Translations under genes and position numbers: made by a program
DNA from: Ga0077536 sp035325705
GTDB lineage: Bacteria > Pseudomonadota > Gammaproteobacteria > Ga0077536
Reading direction: 5' to 3'
Length of the DNA stretch: 64,000 nt
Assembly (NCBI GenBank): GCA_035325705.1
Contig: DAOKZI010000011.1
Span: 62,001 to 126,000 of the forward strand
Notes under the pieces: model-generated
The model's database searches: none
Seen by the model: only the letters and a program-made list of their open reading frames with translations
What the model was told of the DNA's origin: nothing
Part shown: in pieces, positions 1 to 8,493 of the stretch
How positions within the stretch are numbered: the first letter of the stretch is position 1
Layout of the letters: each line of letters begins with the position of its first letter

Positions 1-1472
1 TCGCAGCTGATGGCGTTGCGATAATCGCTCGGCTGGTAGGGCGCGAACGCTTCCTTGAAGGGCGCGAACGGGCCGCGCTTTCGCAGCGGCGAGAGGCCCA
101 TATCCTTCATCAGATCGTCGTGATAATGCTGCATGTGAAGCAGCAGCCGCGCCGCGCGCCCGCGACTGAACGGCATGCACTTCCGTTTCCACCGTTTCTG
201 GGCCGCGACGTCGGCTCGCATGTCTCCTCGGGACGGCAGGCGCAGCGCGCCGTCCAGCACGTGCGCGAGCCAGTAGGCCTGCAGGTTGTAGGTGAGCACG
301 CTGGCGATCGTCGACGCATAGCCGATGAAGGCGAGCCCGTCCACGTCGGCGGGCAGCATTTGGCGATAGAGATAGAGGCCGTCATCCTCGAAGCCGAGGG
401 CGGTCTGAGTCGCGGGGTCCAGCCATGAATGATCGCTTTCCCAACCGGTCGCGAGGACGACGACGTCCGCTTCCAGATGCCGGCCGTTCTTCAGGTTGAC
501 GCCGTTGGCATCGAAGCTGTCTATCTCGGTCTGCAAGGGCTCGACTCGTCCGTCGCGTAGCGCGCGATAGAACTCGGGACGAGGCAGCATCACGGCTTCC
601 CCGAAGGCGTCGAACTCGATCGGCAGGCGCGGCACCAGACTCAGGCGGGACCGCCCGCGCGAGTGCAGATCGAACTGCAGGACGAGCAGGCCCTCGACCA
701 TGCGCCACCACAGCCACACCAAGGGATAGCCGAGCGAATGCAGGATGCGCTCCAGCCTGGAGGGACGGTAGTAAGGGGGAAGCAGCGCGCTGCTCAGGCG
801 ATTGAGCATCGCCCACTTGAATGGCAGCAGGCCCAGCAGCCGCGTCGGCACGGGCCAGTGCACGTCTCGGAAGATGAGGGTGGTCTGCGCGGCGACCGCG
901 GCCGCTTCCAGCGCCGCATCCGACGCGCTCTTGCCGAAGCCGACGACGGCGACCCGCTTGCCGGCCAATCGACTCCTGTCGGCCAGCGACGAGACGTGCA
1001 TCAGTTCTCCTTGGAACTCCCCTTCTCCGGGGAAGGCCGGCAAATGCGGTCTGTTGGAGAACAGACCAGTGCAGACGACGACGAAGTCGAAGCGTTCTTC
1101 CCGGAACGCGCCGGCCGATTCCAGCGTGAGCACCCAGCCGGTCCCCTCGTCCCGGCGCAGGCCGGACACTCGCGTAGCAAAGCGGATGCGCGGCCATACG
1201 CCGAAATGACGAGCATAGCGCTCCAGGTACTGCTGGACCTGCTCGCCGGGCGTGAAGTCCGGCGTCTCGGGCGCGTGCGGAAAGTCGGGGAACTCGTAGA
1301 GCTCCCGTTGCACCTGCAGCCCGAAATTGGAGTATCCCGCGGCCCATACGCCACCGAGACGCGTGCCGCGCTCGAAGATCGTGCAGTCGTGACCGCATGC
1401 GACGAGCGTTTTGGCCGTGGTGAGACCGGCGACGCCCGCGCCGATGATGCCGATTCGGCGTACGGTACTCAC
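1..1472 (-). CDS. Flavin-containing monooxygenase (C-terminus beyond window edge)
   Basis: FAD- and NADPH-dependent monooxygenase of the FMO / Baeyer-Villiger group, expected to oxygenate a soft nucleophile or a ketone in the cytosol; the substrate cannot be read from sequence. A Rossmann FAD motif GAGVAG is at residues 11-16. A fingerprint close to FxGxxxHxxx(Y/F), read here as FQGELMHVSSL, lies near residues 150-160. A second dinucleotide motif, VVGFGKSASD, is near residue 175. The frame is open to position 1, so at least 490 codons are present and the 3' end is missing. The start is GTG at 1472: an in-frame TAA lies only 12 nt upstream, and the GTG overlaps the stop of the preceding gene (GTGA), so the two are probably translationally coupled. 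It is the last visible gene of a minus-strand run with a small membrane protein and a methyltransferase. Confidence 0.88.
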   Translation of the reverse strand, partial: MSTVRRIGIIGAGVAGLTTAKTLVACGHDCTIFERGTRLGGVWAAGYSNFGLQVQRELYEFPDFPHAPETPDFTPGEQVQQYLERYARHFGVWPRIRFATRVSGLRRDEGTGWVLTLESAGAFREERFDFVVVCTGLFSNRPHLPAFPGEGEFQGELMHVSSLADRSRLAGKRVAVVGFGKSASDAALEAAAVAAQTTLIFRDVHWPVPTRLLGLLPFKWAMLNRLSSALLPPYYRPSRLERILHSLGYPLVWLWWRMVEGLLVLQFDLHSRGRSRLSLVPRLPIEFDAFGEAVMLPRPEFYRALRDGRVEPLQTEIDSFDANGVNLKNGRHLEADVVVLATGWESDHSWLDPATQTALGFEDDGLYLYRQMLPADVDGLAFIGYASTIASVLTYNLQAYWLAHVLDGALRLPSRGDMRADVAAQKRWKRKCMPFSRGRAARLLLHMQHYHDDLMKDMGLSPLRKRGPFAPFKEAFAPYQPSDYRNAISC

Positions 1473-1753
1473 GATGGACGCTTATCTGCGGACGGCGCGC
1501 GGAGAGCGACCGCGCGAAGCTGCCTGAGACCGTACAGCACACAGCCCAGCAGCCAGAGGTAGAGGACATAAGCGCCGAACAGGGCCCACAGCGCTATCGT
1601 CCAGAGGGCGTAATAGAGCGGCGTCAGGAGGACGCCGAGCGAGAAGCCTGGTTGCGCGCCCTTCATGCGCAGGAAGCGCACGACGAGGCCCACTGCATGC
1701 AGCAGCCCGAGGCAAGCGCCGACCATCGTTCCCGTCCACAGCGCGGCATCCAT
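1469..1753 (-). CDS. Small hypothetical membrane protein (94 aa)
   Basis: I do not recognise the family. The 94-residue product is largely hydrophobic. A first membrane segment covers about residues 5-27. A long second hydrophobic stretch, about 38-75, is rich in Trp, Leu and Tyr and is probably two helices. A short basic tail follows. It sits 21 nt after the methyltransferase stop, and its own stop overlaps the GTG start of the flavin monooxygenase, so it very probably belongs to one operon with both neighbours. It might anchor or support the monooxygenase at the membrane, but that is inferred from position only. Confidence 0.6.
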   Translation of the reverse strand: MDAALWTGTMVGACLGLLHAVGLVVRFLRMKGAQPGFSLGVLLTPLYYALWTIALWALFGAYVLYLWLLGCVLYGLRQLRAVALRAPSADKRPS

Positions 1754-1774
1754 TGGAAGCGCCTCTTCGCGCGG

Positions 1775-2590
1775 CTAGGTGCGTGTCGCCAGGATCTCGA
1801 GATACTCGGCTTCGATAGCCGTGCTTCCGTCCGTTGCCGCGTTGTGCTGCTGCCAAAGTGCTTCTAGATCCCCGCGCAGGGCGGCCTGACCCGCTTCATC
1901 GAGGGCGCCGAACGCCCGGTTCGTCGGCCCGTAATAGCTGCGGAAAAACTCGACCACCGCCGGCGGCGCGAACGGATATCGAATGCTGTACATGCGACGC
2001 GTCATGCTCAAATCACGCACGCCGTCGCCGAACCGCTGCCGCACGCTGTCTTCGTCGCCCCACAGCACCGGTGACGGCATGCCGACAGGCGGAGCGACAT
2101 GCGAAGCCGTGATCTTGAACATCTGTCCAATGAACCCAGCCGGCGTCCAGTTGCCCATCGCGAGGCGTCCGGTCCGGCGGCACACCCTCATCATCTCCGC
2201 CGCCACTCGTTCCGGGCGAGGCGCGAACATCGCGCCGATGAGACTGAAGACGACATCGAACGATGCATCGTCGAAGCGGAGCGCTTCCGCATCGCCTTCC
2301 TCGAAATCGGCTTCGAGACCCGCGGCCTGCGCGCGCTTGCGCGCCTGCTCGACGAGATTGCTCGCGATGTCGACGCCGACGACTTGGGCTCCCAGGCGCG
2401 CAATCGGTAGCGTGAGCTGACCCGCGCCGCAGGCGACGTCGAGCACGCGATCGCCACTCCGGATCCCGAGAGAATCCATGAAACGCAGGGCACCCGGTTC
2501 GAGGTACTGTGCGAAGTGGCCGTAATCGCCCGCCATCCACATCGACTTGAGACGGGTCTTCAAGGCTTCGATATCAGGAATGGAGGTCAT
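1775..2590 (-). CDS. Class I SAM-dependent methyltransferase
   Basis: Cytosolic methyltransferase of the UbiE/Methyltransf_11 type, 271 residues. Motif I (VLDVACGAGQ) is at residues 49-58, followed by the acidic ribose-binding strand VVGVDIA, the adenine-contacting segment EGDAEALRF, and a post-motif reading FDVVFSLIGAMF. The acceptor is unknown; relatives methylate quinones, lipids or small secondary metabolites. An open frame continues about 90 codons upstream, but that part lies in repeat DNA and has no family similarity, so the ATG at 2590 beginning MTSIPDIEAL is chosen. It is followed after 21 nt by the small membrane protein gene. The acyl-CoA synthetase is upstream on the same strand but is separated by a 342-bp repeat-bearing gap. 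Confidence 0.82.
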   Translation of the reverse strand: MTSIPDIEALKTRLKSMWMAGDYGHFAQYLEPGALRFMDSLGIRSGDRVLDVACGAGQLTLPIARLGAQVVGVDIASNLVEQARKRAQAAGLEADFEEGDAEALRFDDASFDVVFSLIGAMFAPRPERVAAEMMRVCRRTGRLAMGNWTPAGFIGQMFKITASHVAPPVGMPSPVLWGDEDSVRQRFGDGVRDLSMTRRMYSIRYPFAPPAVVEFFRSYYGPTNRAFGALDEAGQAALRGDLEALWQQHNAATDGSTAIEAEYLEILATRT

Positions 2591-2751
2591 GCGATCGGCT
2601 CCGGTTTCGGGGGGCGCCGTGCCACCGGACCGCGGCTGGCGCACGTGCGACGGGAATGCGTCGCAGCAGTTTGCGGCGGCGACCTGGCTGGAAAAGAGCG
2701 TATGGCCGGCAATGACGGCCGTCAATCGAAGGCGGCGAGGCAGAGAAGGGA

Positions 2752-2909
2752 TAGCCCTTGCACCCGGATGAGCGCAGCGAATCCGGGATCCGGCCTGCCC
2801 GGTTCGCGAAGCCTTTCGACCATGCTCGCCGTTCGCGGCGCCGAACTCGCTCGAATGCATGCGCGCCCGGGAACGCCGATCCCGGATTCGCTGCGCTCAT
2901 CCGGGCTAC
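2752..2909. repeat. Inverted pair of REP-type elements (family A)
   Basis: Two copies of a hairpin element face each other inside the 342-bp gap 2591-2932, about 88 bp apart. The left copy (about 2752-2790) has stem CCCGGAT, a loop containing GAGCGCAGCG, then ATCCGGG; its 5' GTAG has decayed to ATAG with a small insertion. The right copy (2878-2909) is its reverse complement and ends in GGGCTAC, the complement of GTAGCCC. The same element recurs at 8547, 16230, 16351, 50016, 50073, 54412, 54521, 55955 and 56078. I see no gene in this gap; one possible role is an mRNA end-protecting hairpin between two minus-strand genes. Confidence 0.85.
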
Positions 2910-2932
2910 GAAGAAGAAGCGCTGGCGGCGAT

Positions 2933-4555
2933 CTACTCCCCGAGGATCTGCTTCGCCTGCGCTCGCAGCTCGACCTTGCGGATTTTGCCCGAGGACGTCA
3001 TCGGGTAGGTATCGCAGAAGATCACGTGCTTCGGGATCTTGTAGCTCGCGATCTTGCCCTTCATGCGCTGGAGCAGCGTCGCGGCTTCGACGTCCTGACC
3101 GGGCTTCCTGATCACGAAGGCGACGGGCACCTCCGCGAGGCGCGGGTCGGGATAGGCGACGACGGCGGCGTCCTGGATTTCGGGCATCACGCGGAGGTAG
3201 GCCTCGACCTCCGCCGGCGACACGTTCTCGCCGCCGACCTTCAGCATGTCCTTGTAGCGGCCGAGGAACACGCAGTGGCCGTCGGGCCGCAGCCGCGCCA
3301 TGTCGCCGGTGTGGACCCAGCCGTCGGCGTCGATGGTCTCGCGCGTCGCTTCCGGCTTGTCCCAGTAGCCTTTCATCACGGCGTAGCCGCGCACCAGCAG
3401 CTCGCCCGGCACGTCGGTCGGCTGATCCTTGCCCGTCTCGGGATCGACGACGCGGAACTCGTAGTCGATCATCGGTATGCCCGACGCGTGCACGCGCTGT
3501 TCGCGCGTGTGCGAAGGATTCGAGCAGGCGACGTAGGCCCACACTTCGCTCATGCCGAAGCCGGAGGTCGTGGGACAGAACACGTCCTGCACCTTCTCCG
3601 CGATCGGGATCGTGCTCTCGACGCCCGAGGGCAGGGTGCCGATGCGCACTTTCAGCTTACGGGCCCTGCGCGCCTGCGCGTTCAGCAGATCGAGCCAGTG
3701 CGCCTCGAAGCCGTGCAGCACCGTTGCGCCTTCGGCTTCGGCGAGATCGAGTGCGCGCTCGGCGTCGAACTGGTCCATCATCACGTGCCGCGAGCCGTAC
3801 AGCACGCACATCATCACGATTTCGCTGAAGGCGTAGATGTGGAACAGCGGCAGATAGTTCATGTGCACTTCATGCGGCGTGTAGCCCATGATGAGGCCGC
3901 GCTCGTGCGTGTTGCGGATCGGCTGGTGGCTGTGCATCACGCCTTTCGGGTGCCCGGTCGTGCCCGAGGTATAGGCCAGCATCATCAAGCTGTCGGGATC
4001 GATCGAGCGCGCGCGTACACCGAGATCGGCATCGCTGACGGACTCTCCCGCCTGCAGGAAGTCGTCCCAGGCCGTCGCGTGCGCGAGGCGGGTGGGGCCG
4101 CCGACGACGATCACGCGCCGCAGATCGGGATAGCCGTCGATGTCGAGCCCGTCCGCGCCGCGCTCGCTCCGCTGCAAGCTCTCCATCAGCATGCCCTGGT
4201 AGTCGACCGGGCCGGAAGTGTCGAGGGTGATCAGCGTGCGGCTGCGCGACTGCGTGACGGTATAGGAGAGATCGTCGGTGCGATAGCGCGTGTTCAGCGG
4301 CACGAGGCAGCCGCCGACGCGCGCGATGCCGAACATCAGGAACAGCCACTCCGGCCGGTTCGTCATCCACAGCGCGACGTGCTCGCGCGCCTGCACGCCG
4401 CTCGCGATCAGCGCCTTCGCGACGCGATTCGTTTCCGCGTCGAACTCCGCATAGGTCCAGCGTCGATCGCCGAAACTGAAGGCCTCCCGCTCGCCCCAAC
4501 GCTGCGCCGCCTCTTCCAGAATCCCGCCCAGCGTCCGCTTCCGATACCAGCTCAT
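2933..4555 (-). CDS. Acyl-CoA synthetase (AMP-binding, FadD-like)
   Basis: Adenylate-forming ligase that activates a carboxylic acid, probably a fatty or aryl acid, to its CoA thioester through an acyl-AMP. It has 540 residues, normal for the family. The ATP-binding P-loop YTSGTTGHPKG is at about 193-203, GFGMSE near 332, the HTGD motif near 415, and the catalytic lysine of SSGKIRKVEL near 520. The start could be GTG at 4561 or ATG at 4555. I choose the ATG because GGGGAG ends five bases before it, whereas that box abuts the GTG. The substrate is unknown. The nearby methyltransferase and FMO genes could form a small catabolic or secondary-metabolism set, but the repeat-filled gap downstream argues against one transcript. 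Confidence 0.92.
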   Translation of the reverse strand: MSWYRKRTLGGILEEAAQRWGEREAFSFGDRRWTYAEFDAETNRVAKALIASGVQAREHVALWMTNRPEWLFLMFGIARVGGCLVPLNTRYRTDDLSYTVTQSRSRTLITLDTSGPVDYQGMLMESLQRSERGADGLDIDGYPDLRRVIVVGGPTRLAHATAWDDFLQAGESVSDADLGVRARSIDPDSLMMLAYTSGTTGHPKGVMHSHQPIRNTHERGLIMGYTPHEVHMNYLPLFHIYAFSEIVMMCVLYGSRHVMMDQFDAERALDLAEAEGATVLHGFEAHWLDLLNAQARRARKLKVRIGTLPSGVESTIPIAEKVQDVFCPTTSGFGMSEVWAYVACSNPSHTREQRVHASGIPMIDYEFRVVDPETGKDQPTDVPGELLVRGYAVMKGYWDKPEATRETIDADGWVHTGDMARLRPDGHCVFLGRYKDMLKVGGENVSPAEVEAYLRVMPEIQDAAVVAYPDPRLAEVPVAFVIRKPGQDVEAATLLQRMKGKIASYKIPKHVIFCDTYPMTSSGKIRKVELRAQAKQILGE

Positions 4556-4650
4556 GTGCACTCCCCAATCAATGTGCCCGGCCTCACGTTGGCTCGGGGA
4601 AGGCGTTCAGTCTCGCGCCGTCGTCTTGCGCGGCAGGAGCCAACCCAACT

Positions 4651-4687
4651 CTTCCTCCGTGCCCTCCGTGTTCTCCGTGGCTAGATT
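4651..4687. repeat. Tandem CCTCCGTGx element (family C), single half
   Basis: A run of imperfect 9-bp units (the complement of CACGGAGGA/G) ends in GTGGCTAGATT. The same sequence occurs, in one or both orientations, at 16445-16484, 21282-21319, 21584-21621, 46475-46521 and 46587-46632. Here only one arm is present, in the 187-bp gap between the gor stop and the acyl-CoA synthetase start. It is an intergenic dispersed repeat with no coding sense of its own. Read in the opposite frame it gives the characteristic peptide NLATEDTEGTEE wherever it occurs. Confidence 0.8.
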
Positions 4688-4742
4688 TTCTTCATCATCG
4701 CCGGCTCAGGCGCCGGATTCATCGCCCGGATGAGGGTAAGCC

Positions 4743-6101
4743 TCAGGTCGAGCGCGTCGGCTCGCGCATGGTCACGAATTCCTCGGCGGCCGTCGGGTGG
4801 ATGCCGATGGTCGTGTCGAACACCTGCTTGGTGGCGCCCGCGCGCATCGCGACGGCGAAGCCCTGCGCGATCTCGCCCGCGTCCTCGCCGCACAGATGCA
4901 GGCCGACCACGCGCTGTCCCGCCTTCTCGACGATCAGCTTCATGAAGGCCTTTTCCTTCACCGGCGAGATCGTGTAGCGCAGCGGCGTGAAGCTCGAGGT
5001 GTAGACCTCGAGCGCGCCGTAGCGCTTCTGCGCCTCTTCTTCGGTGAGGCCGACGGTGCCGATCGGCGGCTGGCTGAAGACGGCGCTGGGGATGTAGTCG
5101 TAGTCGAGGGCGTAGGCCTTGCCGCCGAACAGCCGCCGCGCGAGCGCCATGCCCTCGGCGAGCGCGACGGGCGTCAGGTTCACGCGGTTGGTGACGTCGC
5201 CGACGGCGTGGATCGACGGCACGCTGGTGCGGTAGGTTTCGTCGACGACGATCGCGCCGACCGCGTCGGTCTTCACGCCGCAGGCCTCGAGGCCGAGACG
5301 CGCCGAGTTCGGATGGCGGCCCGTCGCGTACAGCACGCCGTCGCAGACGAGCGACGTGCCGTCCTTCAGTGTCAGCTCGAGAGCCTCGCCCGTCTTTTCG
5401 ATGCGCGCGACGTCGGCGTCGAAGCGCAGATCGACGCCCTTGTGGCGCATCTGCTCGGCGAGGAAGCCGCGGATCTCGCGATCGAAACCGCGCAGGAACA
5501 GCTCGCCGCGGTAGAGCTGCGTCACTTCGCAGCCCAGCCCGTGCAGGATGCCGGCGAATTCCACCGCGATGTAGCCGCCGCCGACGACGACCATGCGCCG
5601 CGGCAGCCTTTCGAGATGGAAAATCTCGTTCGAGGTCATCACGTGCTCGCGGCCCGGGAACTCGGGCACGCTCGGCCAGCCGCCGGTCGCTATGAGGATG
5701 TGCTCGGCCGTCACGCGGCGGCCCGCGACCTCCACCGTATGCGGATCGATCAGCGTCGCGCGGCCCTCGATGATCTCGCAGCCGGCGCCCTCCATGACGC
5801 GGCGGTAGACGCCGTTCAGGCGCGCGATCTCGGCGTCCTTGTTGCGCACGAGCGTCGCCCAGTCGAAGCGGCCGCCCGGGACGGTCCAGCCGTAGCCGGG
5901 GGCGACGCCGAGATCTTCGCTGACGCGCGAAGCATAGACGAAGAGCTTCTTCGGAATGCAGCCGACGTTGACGCAGGTGCCGCCGAAATAGCGGTCCTCG
6001 GCGACGGCGACCCGGGCGCCGAAACCGGCCGCCATGCGCGCCGCGCGCACGCCGCCCGAACCGGCGCCGATGACGAAGAAATCGACCTCGAACTTGCTCA
6101 T
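4743..6101 (-). CDS. gor: Glutathione-disulfide reductase
   Basis: Cytosolic FAD enzyme that reduces glutathione disulfide with NADPH. It has 452 residues, the usual length. The FAD motif GAGSGG is at 12-17 and the redox-active disulfide C43/C48 lies in GGTCVNVGCIPKK. A second Rossmann motif VVGGGYIAVEFA is near 170, followed by arginines in YRGELFLRGFD, as in NADPH-specific glutathione reductases. The C-terminal active-site HPTAAEE carries the catalytic His-Glu pair. The frame is open further upstream, but the ATG at 6101 (MSKFEVDFF) starts exactly at the family N-terminus and has GAGG 7 nt before it. It is transcribed divergently from the truncated haemoglobin gene with 109 bp between starts, which may mean shared stress control. 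Mycothione or trypanothione reductases are less likely. Confidence 0.93.
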   Translation of the reverse strand: MSKFEVDFFVIGAGSGGVRAARMAAGFGARVAVAEDRYFGGTCVNVGCIPKKLFVYASRVSEDLGVAPGYGWTVPGGRFDWATLVRNKDAEIARLNGVYRRVMEGAGCEIIEGRATLIDPHTVEVAGRRVTAEHILIATGGWPSVPEFPGREHVMTSNEIFHLERLPRRMVVVGGGYIAVEFAGILHGLGCEVTQLYRGELFLRGFDREIRGFLAEQMRHKGVDLRFDADVARIEKTGEALELTLKDGTSLVCDGVLYATGRHPNSARLGLEACGVKTDAVGAIVVDETYRTSVPSIHAVGDVTNRVNLTPVALAEGMALARRLFGGKAYALDYDYIPSAVFSQPPIGTVGLTEEEAQKRYGALEVYTSSFTPLRYTISPVKEKAFMKLIVEKAGQRVVGLHLCGEDAGEIAQGFAVAMRAGATKQVFDTTIGIHPTAAEEFVTMREPTRST

Positions 6102-6210
6102 CGCGGACCTCGATGCTTGCTCCTCGGCAGGATACTGGAATGCCGCGCGGGCGGCAGCACGCGGCCCGGCGCGGTTTTGCGCGCGCTCCTTGGCGCTTAC
6201 ACTGCGCGGC

Positions 6211-6624
6211 ATGCCAGAAGATCTTCGAACCCCGACTTACGGCGTCGGCGACGCCTCGTTTCGCGCGGCCGGCGGCGAAGACGGCATCCGCCGCCTCGTC
6301 GACGATTTCTACGACGCGATGGAGCGCCTGCCGGCGGCGGCCGCGATCCGCGCGATGCATCCGGCGGATCTGACGAGCGCGCGCGACAAGCTCGCGCGCT
6401 TCCTCTGCGGCTGGATGAACGGCCCCAAGCGCTACCAGGAGAAGTACGGCCCGATCTCGATCCCGGGCGCGCATGCGCACCTGGCGATCGATACCGCGGC
6501 GCGCGATGCCTGGCTCGCCTGCATGGCCGCGGCGCTCGAGCGCCAGGCTTATGCCGAGGACTTCAAGCGCTATCTCTTGCAGCAGCTCAGCATTCCGGCC
6601 GAGCGCGTGCGCAACCGGGAGTAA
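6211..6624 (+). CDS. Group II truncated haemoglobin
   Basis: Haem protein of the 2-on-2 globin group II, 137 residues. These proteins bind O2 and NO and are linked to NO or peroxide detoxification and redox balance. Visible marks are an N-terminal FRAAGG turn (17-22), a B10 tyrosine in FYDAM (Y34), the segment NGPKRYQEKYGP before the F helix, and the proximal histidine, best aligned to H88 in GAHAHLAID. The group II tryptophan G8 is in DAWLACM (W101). The ATG at 6211 is chosen because earlier in-frame codons overlap the gor coding start and have no globin similarity. The gene diverges from gor, and a promoter for the next gene begins 9 nt after its stop, so it is likely monocistronic. Confidence 0.88.
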   Translation: MPEDLRTPTYGVGDASFRAAGGEDGIRRLVDDFYDAMERLPAAAAIRAMHPADLTSARDKLARFLCGWMNGPKRYQEKYGPISIPGAHAHLAIDTAARDAWLACMAAALERQAYAEDFKRYLLQQLSIPAERVRNRE

Positions 6625-6632
6625 GGGCCGGT

Positions 6633-6661
6633 TTGGGCCGCTCGCGACGGCTGTATACAAT
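6633..6661 (+). promoter_or_regulatory. Candidate sigma-70 promoter with GTATAC core
   Basis: TTGGGC (6633-6638), a 17-bp spacer and TACAAT (6656-6661) lie 42 bp before the ATG of the HMG-CoA-lyase-type gene. The -10 overlaps TGTATACAAT, a palindromic GTATAC core like operators of some GntR/FCD regulators. A GntR/FCD gene is convergent immediately downstream of the target gene. Confidence 0.45.
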
Positions 6662-6702
6662 CGATGCGTCTAGGGCCGTCCATGGCCCGGAGTCGAAAAC
6701 CC

Positions 6703-7623
6703 ATGAGCGCAGCGCCGAAAAAAGTCGAAATCGTCGAGGTCGGGCCGCGCGACGGCCTGCAGAGCCAGCCGACGCTCCTCGACACCGACACCAAGATCGA
6801 CTTCATCACGCGCCTCGTCGACGCGGGCTTGAAGCGCCTCGAGGTCGCGAGCCTCGTGAACCCGAAGCGCGTGCCGCAGATGGCCGACGCCGACGACGTG
6901 ATCGCGCGCCTGCCGCGCCGCGCGGGCGTGCGCTACATCGGGCTCGTGCTGAACGACAAGGGCTTCGAGCGCGCGCTCGCGAGCGGCATCGATCAGATCA
7001 ACTCCGTCGCCGTCGCGAGCGATACTTTCTGCCGCCGCAACCAGGGCGTGGGCTCGGCCGAGATGCTCGCCGCCATCGCCGGCATGGCGCGCGCGGCGCG
7101 CGCCGCGCGCCGCGAATTCGGCGTCACCATCGCCACCGCCTTCGGCTGTCCCTTCGAGGGCGAGGTGCCGGCCGCGCGCGTGCTCGACATGGTCCAGGCC
7201 TGTCTCGACATGGGCATCGACGAGCTCGCGCTCGCCGACACGATCGGCGTGGCCGTGCCCTCGCAGGTCGGCGAGATGATGGGCGCGGTGCTCGAACGCG
7301 CCGGGACGACGGCCGTGCGCCTCCACTGCCACAACACGCGCAACACGGGCGTCGCCAACGTCTACGCCGCGGCGCAGGCGGGCGTGCGCATCTTCGATGC
7401 GAGCTGCGGCGGCGTCGGCGGCTGCCCCTTCGCGCCGGGCGCGACGGGCAACGTCGGCACCGAGGATCTGCTCTACATGTTCGAGCGCATGGGCTGGGAG
7501 ACGGGCGTGTCGCTGCCCGCGATCGTCGATGTGGCGAAGTGGCTCGCCGGCCCGCTGGGCGCGCAGCCGCCGGCAATGGTCAGCCGCGCGAGCCTGTTTC
7601 CGCCGGCTCGCGCGAGCGCCTGA
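6703..7623 (+). CDS. mvaB: Hydroxymethylglutaryl-CoA lyase family protein
   Basis: TIM-barrel aldolase-type enzyme that cleaves 3-hydroxy-3-methylglutaryl-CoA (leucine or terpenoid catabolism) into acetoacetate and acetyl-CoA; a related acyl-CoA substrate is possible. It has 306 residues. VGPRDGLQ near residue 14 and LHCHNTRNTG are metal-site motifs, and the catalytic-cysteine loop reads GGCPFAPGATGNVGTEDL. The family more often has GCPYA(K/R)GA(T/S)GN, so Phe and Pro here are slightly unusual. ATGs at 6664 and 6682 are also in frame; 6703 is preferred because MSAAPKKVEIVEVGPRDG begins at the family start. No acyl-CoA carboxylase or dehydrogenase genes lie beside it. The convergent GntR/FCD gene is the likely regulator. 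Confidence 0.85.
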   Translation: MSAAPKKVEIVEVGPRDGLQSQPTLLDTDTKIDFITRLVDAGLKRLEVASLVNPKRVPQMADADDVIARLPRRAGVRYIGLVLNDKGFERALASGIDQINSVAVASDTFCRRNQGVGSAEMLAAIAGMARAARAARREFGVTIATAFGCPFEGEVPAARVLDMVQACLDMGIDELALADTIGVAVPSQVGEMMGAVLERAGTTAVRLHCHNTRNTGVANVYAAAQAGVRIFDASCGGVGGCPFAPGATGNVGTEDLLYMFERMGWETGVSLPAIVDVAKWLAGPLGAQPPAMVSRASLFPPARASA

Positions 7624-7624
7624 G

Positions 7625-7640
7625 GCGGACACGCGTCCGC
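7625..7640 (+). terminator. Short GC hairpin after the lyase gene
   Basis: A perfect 6-bp stem GCGGAC / GTCCGC with a 4-nt loop starts 2 nt after the lyase stop codon, between two convergent genes. No T-tract follows, so it may be only part of a terminator or a processing stop. Confidence 0.35.
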
Positions 7641-7697
7641 GAATCGAGCGCCGGTGCGCGAGCGGGTGATCCACGGCCCGCGGCAACGGAATTTCCC

Positions 7698-8351
7698 TCA
7701 GTTCTGATTCTCGTCGTCGTGCACGATGTAGCGCCGGAACGCGGCGCGCAGATGCGTGTCCATCACGTTCTGCGCCCAGCGCGCGTCGCGCGCGCGGAAG
7801 GCATCGATCATCTCGCGATGATGCTGGTTGCTGCGCACAATGTCCTTCTCGCTGTAGCGCTCGAAGGTGCGCAGGATGATCGGGATCTCCACGAGCCAGG
7901 ACAGCGCCTTGGTCAGCCGTTCGCTGTGCGCGGCGTCGAGCACCATGGCGTGGAAGCGCTGGTTGGCGGCGAGGATGTTGAGGCGCTGCCGCTCGTTCTG
8001 ACCGGGGAGCTGGGCGTCGATCTCGTCGGTGCAGCGCTCGAGCTCGGCGATCGCGGGCGCCGCGATCCGGCTCGCGGCGCGGTAGGCGGCGTGGCCTTCG
8101 AACATCGCGCGCAGGATGAAGATTTCCTCGATGTCGTGCGTCGACCACGAGGCGACGTAGGCGCCGCGATTCGGCACGAACTTCACGAGATGCTCGGCGT
8201 CGAGCCGGCGCAGCGCCTCGCGCACGGGGGTGCGGCTGACGCCGGCATCCTCGGCGACCTGTTCCTCCTTCAGATGCGCCCCGGCGCCGTAGTCGCCGGT
8301 GATGATCTTGTGTCTGATCCGCTCGTAGGCGAGATCCGCCGCCTTGCTCAT
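7698..8351 (-). CDS. GntR-family transcriptional regulator, FCD (FadR-type) domain
   Basis: DNA-binding repressor or activator of 217 residues. The N-terminal winged helix-turn-helix covers about 8-75, with the recognition part in EDAGVSRTPVREALRRL. The C-terminal all-helical FCD ligand domain covers about 80-205, with histidine-bearing helices RFHAMVLDAAHSERL and HHREMIDAFRARDARW plus MDTHLRAAF, typical metal/carboxylate ligands in this domain. Regulators of this class usually respond to organic acids such as pyruvate, lactate, vanillate or galactonate. The ATG at 8351 follows a purine-rich GGGGGGACAGG. It converges on the HMG-CoA-lyase gene. GTATAC-core palindromes occur at the lyase promoter (6653-6658) and upstream of this gene (8444-8449), so autoregulation and control of the lyase are plausible inferences. 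Confidence 0.9.
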   Translation of the reverse strand: MSKAADLAYERIRHKIITGDYGAGAHLKEEQVAEDAGVSRTPVREALRRLDAEHLVKFVPNRGAYVASWSTHDIEEIFILRAMFEGHAAYRAASRIAAPAIAELERCTDEIDAQLPGQNERQRLNILAANQRFHAMVLDAAHSERLTKALSWLVEIPIILRTFERYSEKDIVRSNQHHREMIDAFRARDARWAQNVMDTHLRAAFRRYIVHDDENQN

Positions 8352-8441
8352 GCCCCTGTCCCCCCGCGACGACCGGGGTCGCCGGCGCCGAACGTTTTCG
8401 ATCGGTCACGACCGAGCGGGCGCGCCGGCAGCGCCGCATGC

Positions 8442-8451
8442 TCGTATACAG
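8442..8451. promoter_or_regulatory. Possible GntR/FCD operator (GTATAC core)
   Basis: TCGTATACAG lies about 93 bp upstream of the GntR/FCD start. Its GTATAC core is shared with the -10 region of the lyase promoter at 6653-6658. In DNA this GC-rich the 6-mer is expected only a few times per window, so two hits flanking one regulator-target pair are suggestive, not proof. Confidence 0.3.
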
Positions 8452-8493
8452 AAAGTATCGTCCCCCGGCGGCGTCCGCAACGGGACCGCTTTC

